NCBI GenBank assembly: GCA_021846605.1
Contig: JAJZWQ010000016.1
Coordinates: 1 to 29,927 of the forward strand
Origin: Bacillota bacterium
GTDB lineage: Bacteria; Bacillota_E; RBS10-35; JAJYVN01
Reading direction: 5' to 3'
Length of the DNA: 29,927 nt
Positions 25,588-29,927 of this stretch are shown one piece after another. The first letter of the stretch is position 1. Each line of letters begins with the position of its first letter. The notes under the pieces are model-generated. The model did no database searches. It was given only the letters and a program-made list of their open reading frames with translations, and was not told the DNA's origin. A program made the position numbers and the translations under genes.

Positions 25588-27391
25588 GATGTCTGGGCGG
25601 CGCATCCGCCCGGGCCGGCTACGGGAGACGTTGTTCGTACAGGTCTTCAACGAGGTCGTGGACCTGTACGCACCACACATCGGCGGGGCGGCCGGTCTCG
25701 GCTACTGGACGTACCTCCGTCGGTTCGTGAATCACGACCCAGCCAACGGCTGGTACGGGCAGGCCTTCCCCACCAAGGCACGCATCAAGAGCGACCTCTG
25801 CCTGGGCACCGCCAAGGTCAAGGACCTCGAACGCGACTGCGTGGCATGGGGCCTGCTGGACATCGAGGTGGTCCGTCAACGCCGCTTCTGCGGCGGTCAG
25901 GTGGTGGGCGAGACCCGGCGGTTTGTCTACCGGATCAACGATCCCCTGTCCGCTGAAGAGTTCCGGCAGGCTGTTGAGTCTGGCGCGTTGCCTCGACGCG
26001 AAACGGCACCTACGCTTCCCCATGCTTTGCCGGACGACTCCGGACGGGGCACGTGCTTAGATAGACATGTGCCTCACCCGAACGAGGGGGGCACATGTCC
26101 AGGTAGACACGTGGGCACATGTCTACCTGGACATGCTCAAAAAGAAAAACAAGCATGGGAAAAAGAGCAACATCCGGAACGTCCGGAACGAGGCCGCCAC
26201 GTGGCGGCCTCTCCGGATCCGGAAGGCGCGCGCGCGACCCCCGTGGGGTCAGCGCCACGCCAGGACCCCGGTCCCCGGGGGACACCGGCGCCCGAGCCCG
26301 CGCCGGCCGTGCCGGCGCGCGGTGTTGCCCTCTTGGCTTCGCCTGGTGGGGATCGGGAGAGCCCGACACAGGCCGCCCCCGACGGGTTGCCGGCCGGGCC
26401 GGAACCCGTGATCCCGCAGCAGGGCGGCCGCCACGTGGCGGCCGCGCCCGAGCCCGCGCCGGCCGTGCCGGCGCGCGGTGTTGCCCTCTTGGCTTCGCCT
26501 AGTGGGGATCGGGAGAGCCCGACACAGGCCGCCCCCGACGGGTTGCCGGCCGGGCCGGAACCCGTGATCCCGGACGCGGCTGTCCCCAACGTGGCGGACA
26601 GCGATCAGGTTCCGGCCGTACCGGAGCCTGCGCAGCCCCAAGACCCAATGGACGCGGCCGCCATTTGCGCGGCCTACAGCGCCCGCACCGGCCTCGACGA
26701 CCTGCTCCCAGAGGCCCTGGATACCCTGTCACGGCGCCGGGCACTGACCGAGGCGTACGTGACCGCCAAGCTATCGCTACTGGGCGACGCACTCGTCGCG
26801 GGCACGGTGCACAACCCGCGCGGCTTCCTGCTGCGCGCCCTGGAGGGCGACTGGACGCCCGCCACCGCTCCGGCATCCCAGCGCCGGTCCCTACGCCCCC
26901 ACCGGGCCATCCCGGCACGGTCTACCGCGTCCGTGCCGACACCCCGCGGTACCGCCCCGGGGTCGGGCCTGCCCGCAGCGGCGATACCGCCCGTCGTTGC
27001 CCGGGACGCAGGCGCACCTGCCCAACTTGCGGCGGCCCTGGTGCAGCTCGGCGTGGTACCGCCCACCGCTGAGCGCTTGGTCCGTGCGCAGCCGGACGAG
27101 GTGGGCCGACAGCTCAGCTGGATCGCATACCGGCACGCCCAGGACCCCGCGGCCCTGATCGTCCGCGCCATCGGCGAGCGCTGGCCCGAACCGGCCGTCG
27201 TGCGGCAGGAGCGCATGGCCGACGCCGAACGGGAGCAGACCCGGGCACAGCTGGCCGCCATCGAAGAGGCCCGGACGTTGGCGCTCAGCCCGTCCGGGCG
27301 GGAGGCCGCGCGCCGGGGCTTCGCCCAGATCCGCGAGATGCTCTCGCCTAGCGCCACTTCTCCGCCGACGGTGGGACGCACCGCCCCGTAA
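25568..27391 (+). CDS. Large replication initiator-type protein with embedded repeats
   Basis: A 607-residue protein. Residues about 15-150 look like a winged-helix DNA-binding domain of phage or plasmid initiators (ETLFVQVFNEVVDLYAPHIG, YWTYLRRFVN, FPTKARIKSDLCLGTAKVKD). Residues about 155-360 are a low-complexity Pro/Ala/Arg linker containing an in-frame 52-codon tandem duplication. The C-terminal part has two related helical modules (YVTAKLSLLGDALVAGTVHN followed by PRGFLLRALEGDW, and QLSWIAYRHAQDPAALIVRA then IGERWPEP) that recall the C-terminal 'NPAG-L-RAI-W' modules of DnaD-like initiators, and a coiled basic end. The linker's DNA carries an origin-like repeat cluster. ATG 25568 follows GGGGGAGGGGG. 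The role in replication is inferred; the exact family is not certain. Confidence 0.65.
   Translation: MATDAPEMSGRRIRPGRLRETLFVQVFNEVVDLYAPHIGGAAGLGYWTYLRRFVNHDPANGWYGQAFPTKARIKSDLCLGTAKVKDLERDCVAWGLLDIEVVRQRRFCGGQVVGETRRFVYRINDPLSAEEFRQAVESGALPRRETAPTLPHALPDDSGRGTCLDRHVPHPNEGGTCPGRHVGTCLPGHAQKEKQAWEKEQHPERPERGRHVAASPDPEGARATPVGSAPRQDPGPRGTPAPEPAPAVPARGVALLASPGGDRESPTQAAPDGLPAGPEPVIPQQGGRHVAAAPEPAPAVPARGVALLASPSGDRESPTQAAPDGLPAGPEPVIPDAAVPNVADSDQVPAVPEPAQPQDPMDAAAICAAYSARTGLDDLLPEALDTLSRRRALTEAYVTAKLSLLGDALVAGTVHNPRGFLLRALEGDWTPATAPASQRRSLRPHRAIPARSTASVPTPRGTAPGSGLPAAAIPPVVARDAGAPAQLAAALVQLGVVPPTAERLVRAQPDEVGRQLSWIAYRHAQDPAALIVRAIGERWPEPAVVRQERMADAEREQTRAQLAAIEEARTLALSPSGREAARRGFAQIREMLSPSATSPPTVGRTAP
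26094..26135. repeat. Perfect 16-base inverted repeat
   Basis: CATGTCCAGGTAGACA at 26094-26109 is the exact inverse of TGTCTACCTGGACATG at 26120-26135, with a ten-base spacer. It is the strongest dyad of the origin-like cluster. Confidence 0.85.
26190..26211. repeat. 22-base perfect palindrome centred on CACGTG, copy 1
   Basis: The inner 18 bases GGCCGCCACGTGGCGGCC are identical to copy 2 at 26424-26445; here the palindrome is extended by GA/TC. The CACGTG centre is also the centre of chromosomal parS sites, but the flanks differ. In the protein it encodes GRHVAA. Confidence 0.85.
26288..26416 (+). repeat. Direct repeat unit 1 (129 bases)
   Basis: Matches 26444-26572 with a single substitution (G at 26345, A at 26501, giving Gly versus Ser). 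The spacing is 156 bases, so the reading frame is kept. Confidence 0.9.
26424..26445. repeat. 22-base perfect palindrome centred on CACGTG, copy 2
   Basis: Second copy of the GGCCGCCACGTGGCGGCC core, extended by GC on both sides. It lies between the two direct-repeat units, 234 bases from copy 1, and again encodes GRHVAA. Confidence 0.85.
26444..26572 (+). repeat. Direct repeat unit 2 (129 bases)
   Basis: Second unit of the in-frame duplication in the initiator linker; the near identity points to a recent duplication or gene conversion. Confidence 0.9.
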
Positions 27392-27427
27392 CCGGCCCAG
27401 GCAGCACTCCCGAGGAGGTGTCCCGCC

Positions 27428-28285
27428 ATGCGCGGGTCGCGCTGGTTCTGGCTGGCCTCGGTGGTCCTCGCGGCCGCCGCAGCGGCCCTGGTGGCCCTGC
27501 TGGTGCATCGCTATCAACGCACCGAGACCATCGTTGTCGCACGGGTCGCCATCCCGCCGTGGTCCATGGTCACGGCCAGCGACCTGGGCCTGGCCCGCCG
27601 GCCAGCGGACGGGCTCCTGCCCGGTACTCTGCTGGCGGCATCCGTCGCGGTTGGGCGCTTCACCGTGACGGGGTTGGTGCCGGGCCAGGCGGTGACCGCC
27701 GCCAATCTCTCCGGGTCGGGTCTGGGCTCGGCCTACGACGCGCAACTGGCGGCACTGGACGGCATCACGCGGCACTGCAGCTCCGGCACCACCGCCATCG
27801 CGGTGCCCACCACCGGCAGCACATCGTCCGCGACTACCCGCGCCACGTGCGGCCGCTATGAGGCCCTGGCGGTGCCCCTGGACGCCAACGCCGGGTACGA
27901 CCTGGTGCACGCAGGCAGCCGCCTCGACTTGTGGGGGACCTATCCCACGCCGTCGGGCGAGGTCGCCCAGGCCGTCGTCACCGGTGTTCTGGTGATGGCG
28001 CGCTTTGCGCCAGGGGCTTCGGCCCCGATCGTCGGCGCCGGTGGGACCGGCGGTGGTGCCAGCGCCACGACCGGCATCGTGGTGCTCGCCGTGACGCCGG
28101 GACAGGCTGGCCGCATCGTACTCGCCGGGCGCCTGGGCCAACTCACGGCGGTCCTGGAACCGATCGGGGGGGGCAGTGTGGGCAGCCCGTCGCCGGTCAC
28201 CCTGACCACGTTGCTGGGAGGCACGTCCGCCCAGACGGTGGCGCCGACCAGCGGCGGGGTCCTGCCGGCGTCAGGCAATCGCTGA
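27428..28285 (+). CDS. CpaB/SAF-domain membrane protein
   Basis: A 285-residue protein with an N-terminal membrane anchor (WFWLASVVLAAAAAALVALL, about residues 6-26) followed by an extracytoplasmic SAF domain: VVARVAIPPWSMVTASDLGL, then a VGRFTVTGLVPGQAVTAANL segment. This order matches CpaB/RcpC proteins of Flp/Tad pilus systems, where the SAF domain is periplasmic or cell-wall facing and helps pilus assembly. The later ALAVPLDANAGYDLVHAGSR and VVLAVTPGQAGRIVLAGRLG fit the second conserved part of CpaB. A Gly/Ala/Thr-rich insert lies between them. ATG 27428 follows a strong GAGGAGGTG. On a mobile element it could belong to a pilus or conjugation apparatus whose other genes would lie downstream. 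Confidence 0.7.
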   Translation: MRGSRWFWLASVVLAAAAAALVALLVHRYQRTETIVVARVAIPPWSMVTASDLGLARRPADGLLPGTLLAASVAVGRFTVTGLVPGQAVTAANLSGSGLGSAYDAQLAALDGITRHCSSGTTAIAVPTTGSTSSATTRATCGRYEALAVPLDANAGYDLVHAGSRLDLWGTYPTPSGEVAQAVVTGVLVMARFAPGASAPIVGAGGTGGGASATTGIVVLAVTPGQAGRIVLAGRLGQLTAVLEPIGGGSVGSPSPVTLTTLLGGTSAQTVAPTSGGVLPASGNR

Positions 28286-28300
28286 GGGGAGGGATCGGGC

Positions 28301-29927
28301 ATGGGTTCGGACGGGCGGGAAGGTTGGCTGGCTCGCCGGGTGCGGTCCGCGCTCCACCGTGAGTACGGGGTGTTTCACCTTTTCTGCGGCATTGGCGGCG
28401 GGGCGCTTGGGTTTCAGGCTGCCGAGGCAGAGTGGCGCGGGCTGCGCGGCCGGTTCCGCACCCTTGGCGGCATCGACGTAGACCCCGAGGCCTGCCTGGA
28501 CTTCGCGGCATTGACCGGCGTGGGGGCCACGCGCCTGGACCTCTTCACCCGGGCGGACTACACCGCCTTCCACGGCAAGGAGCCGCCGGAGGACTGGCGC
28601 GAGGCCACGCCGGCGGATGTCCGCTCCGCCGCCGGGGGGCGCTTTCCCGACGTGGTGTTCACCTCGTCGCCCTGCAAAGGGCTGAGCGCCTTGCTCCCCA
28701 AGAAGCAGGCCGAGTCGCGCAAGTACGAAGCGCTGAACAACCTCACCGTGCGCGGCATCCGGCTGGCGCTTGACGCCTGGGCGGACCGGCCGCCCCGGCT
28801 GATCATCTTCGAGAACGTGCCGCGCATCACCAGCCGGGGTGGGCCGCTCCTGGCGCGGATCAAGGACCTGCTCGGGGACGCCGGGTATGCAGTGGCGGAC
28901 GGCTACCACGACGCGGGCGAGATCGGCGGCCTCTCCCAGCACCGCCGGCGCTACCTGCTGGTGGCGCGGCACGCCAGGCGGTTGCCGGCCTTCCTGTACC
29001 AGCCACCCAAGCGGCGTGTGCACTCCATCGGACACGCCTTGCGAGACCTGCCATTGCCCGGAGACCCCGCCGGTGGCCCGATGCACCGGCTGCCACGGCT
29101 GCAGTGGCGGACATGGGTGCGGTTGGCCCTGATCCCGGCCGGCGGTGACTGGCGAGACCTTCAGGGGATCGAGCCCGGGTCATACACCATCGAGCCGGTG
29201 CGGTGCCCGCACTTCAACCACGTTGCCAGAGTGACTGGATGGGAGGAGCCGGCAGGAGCCGTCACGGGAGGCACGGGCCCGTGGCAGGGCGCGGCGTCGG
29301 TCGCTGACCCGCGTTTGCCCGGCGGGCACTGGCGCGGGCACTACCGGGTGGTGCGATGGACCGAACCGGCACGGACCGTCACTGGGCAGAGCGGGGACCT
29401 GGGCAGCAACGCCGGCATGGTCGTGGCCGATCCGCGCCTGGGCCACGAGCCCCGCAAAGGTGCGTTCCGGGTCGGAGAGTGGGAAGCACCGGCTCCGACC
29501 GTGACCGCCCAACCCGGACCCGGGCAGAGCAATGGCATCGCTGCGGTGGCCGATCCCCGCATTCCCGAGCGTCCCGAGCGCCACAGTGGCGACCTGTCTG
29601 TGCGGGGATGGGCCGACCCCGCGCAGACCGTGACAGGCGAGGACAGCGTGGGTAGCGGCGCACAATCGGTGGCCGACCCGCGCCTGACGTGCACACCCCA
29701 CAACGGGGCCTACGGCGTCGTCGCGTGGGACGATCCCGCCCCCACGGTCACGGCCTCCGGCGACGTGCACGCACAAGGAGCGGCGGCCGTTGCGGACCCA
29801 CGGCTGCCATCCGACCGGGAGCAGGGCGCCTGGATCATTGTCGCCGAGGACGGCACCTGGCACCGGCCGCTGACGACGCTGGAACTGGCCGTGCTGCAGG
29901 GGTTCCCCGCAGAGATGCCAGATGGCA
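28301..29927 (+). CDS. C5-cytosine DNA methyltransferase with repeat-type recognition region (3' end outside window)
   Basis: The frame is open from ATG 28301 (after GGGGAGGG) to the window end, 542 codons. It is a C5-cytosine methyltransferase: motif I HLFCGIGGG (residues 26-34) binds S-adenosylmethionine, motif IV SSPCKG has catalytic Cys125, motif VI is ENV at 171-173 and motif VIII is QHRRR at 213-217. The expected PLTTLELAVLQGFP (motifs IX-X) is at 523-536. Motif IV reads SSPC rather than the usual PPC. Between motif VIII and motif IX, where the target-recognition domain lies, are five tandem degenerate repeats of 39-43 residues, each with W..P...TVT and ending VADPR. No restriction partner is in view, so it may be an orphan or antirestriction enzyme. 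Confidence 0.85.
   Translation, partial: MGSDGREGWLARRVRSALHREYGVFHLFCGIGGGALGFQAAEAEWRGLRGRFRTLGGIDVDPEACLDFAALTGVGATRLDLFTRADYTAFHGKEPPEDWREATPADVRSAAGGRFPDVVFTSSPCKGLSALLPKKQAESRKYEALNNLTVRGIRLALDAWADRPPRLIIFENVPRITSRGGPLLARIKDLLGDAGYAVADGYHDAGEIGGLSQHRRRYLLVARHARRLPAFLYQPPKRRVHSIGHALRDLPLPGDPAGGPMHRLPRLQWRTWVRLALIPAGGDWRDLQGIEPGSYTIEPVRCPHFNHVARVTGWEEPAGAVTGGTGPWQGAASVADPRLPGGHWRGHYRVVRWTEPARTVTGQSGDLGSNAGMVVADPRLGHEPRKGAFRVGEWEAPAPTVTAQPGPGQSNGIAAVADPRIPERPERHSGDLSVRGWADPAQTVTGEDSVGSGAQSVADPRLTCTPHNGAYGVVAWDDPAPTVTASGDVHAQGAAAVADPRLPSDREQGAWIIVAEDGTWHRPLTTLELAVLQGFPAEMPDG
29231..29815 (+). repeat. Five degenerate repeats in the methyltransferase recognition region
   Basis: Tryptophan codons that begin each unit are at 29240, 29357, 29480, 29609 and 29726, spaced 117, 123, 129 and 117 bases. 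Each unit reads W-x-x-P-A-x-x-V-T-G/A, a Gly/Ser-rich loop, then ADPR. Protein similarity is clear while the DNA has diverged, so the array is old and under protein-level selection. Confidence 0.8.

Larger units (their letters stand above)
26048..26223. other. Candidate replication origin inside the initiator gene
   Basis: Six copies of a 12-base box, consensus GGCACATGTCTA, lie in alternating orientation at 26048, 26062, 26090, 26104, 26114 and 26128. The copies at 26062 and 26114 are exact inverse matches; the outer ones diverge. They include a perfect 16-base inverted repeat (26094-26109 / 26120-26135). An A-rich stretch of about one-third G+C follows (26137-26172), bordered by CATGCT/AGCATG. 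Next come two tandem TCCGGAACG boxes (26173-26190), a CACGTG palindrome and TCCGGATCCGGA (26212-26223). Iterons beside an A-rich strand inside an initiator gene is the phage lambda O/ori layout. Function is inferred. Confidence 0.45.

Overview
The window is a high-GC (roughly 70 percent) bacterial chromosome segment. The gene order pgk-tpiA-gpmI-eno-secG, a SleB-type cell-wall hydrolase, a Rhizobium-type asparaginase and frequent GTG/TTG starts behind G-rich Shine-Dalgarno sites point to a high-GC Bacillota lineage (Symbiobacterium/Thermaerobacter/Limnochorda-like). This placement is an inference, not a search result. I saw no rRNA, tRNA, CRISPR array or recognisable insertion sequence.

Positions 1-9481 are a housekeeping run on the plus strand. 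It holds the 3' part of homoserine dehydrogenase (hom), aspartate kinase (lysC), a TIM-barrel isomerase-like protein, then asparaginase, a thioredoxin-like protein with one cysteine, argG, argH, hemL and a P-loop protein with an Asp23/Gls24-like tail. Many neighbours overlap or nearly touch, which suggests translational coupling. The theme is aspartate, asparagine and arginine metabolism plus one haem step.

Positions 9550-15833 hold a minus-strand Mur-ligase-like gene, a plus-strand CoA-transferase, a minus-strand GNAT acetyltransferase and proC, and a plus-strand secreted SleB-type hydrolase behind a long structured leader. Two intergenic stretches (2752-3205 and 13264-13672) contain short minus-strand pieces that look like decayed coding sequence.

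Positions 15888-24196 hold a short Na/Pi-cotransporter-like membrane protein and then the lower-glycolysis operon pgk-tpiA-gpmI-eno-secG-hppA, headed by a good sigma-A-type promoter (TTGAGA-N17-GATAAT). gapA and cggR are not in front of pgk.

Positions 24197-29927 look like the left part of a mobile element, possibly integrated at the 3' end of hppA, where the last codons switch abruptly to AT-rich usage. The region has a dyad-rich intergenic stretch, an unknown small protein, two winged-helix replication-type proteins, a CpaB/SAF-type membrane protein and an unusual C5-cytosine DNA methyltransferase running off the window end. The large replication-type gene carries inside its coding sequence a cluster of alternating 12-bp dyad repeats, an A-rich stretch, tandem TCCGGA boxes and two CACGTG-centred palindromes. 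This resembles a phage-lambda-type origin inside an initiator gene and is the most interesting candidate system here. The methyltransferase has five degenerate repeats of about 40 residues in the place of an ordinary target-recognition domain.
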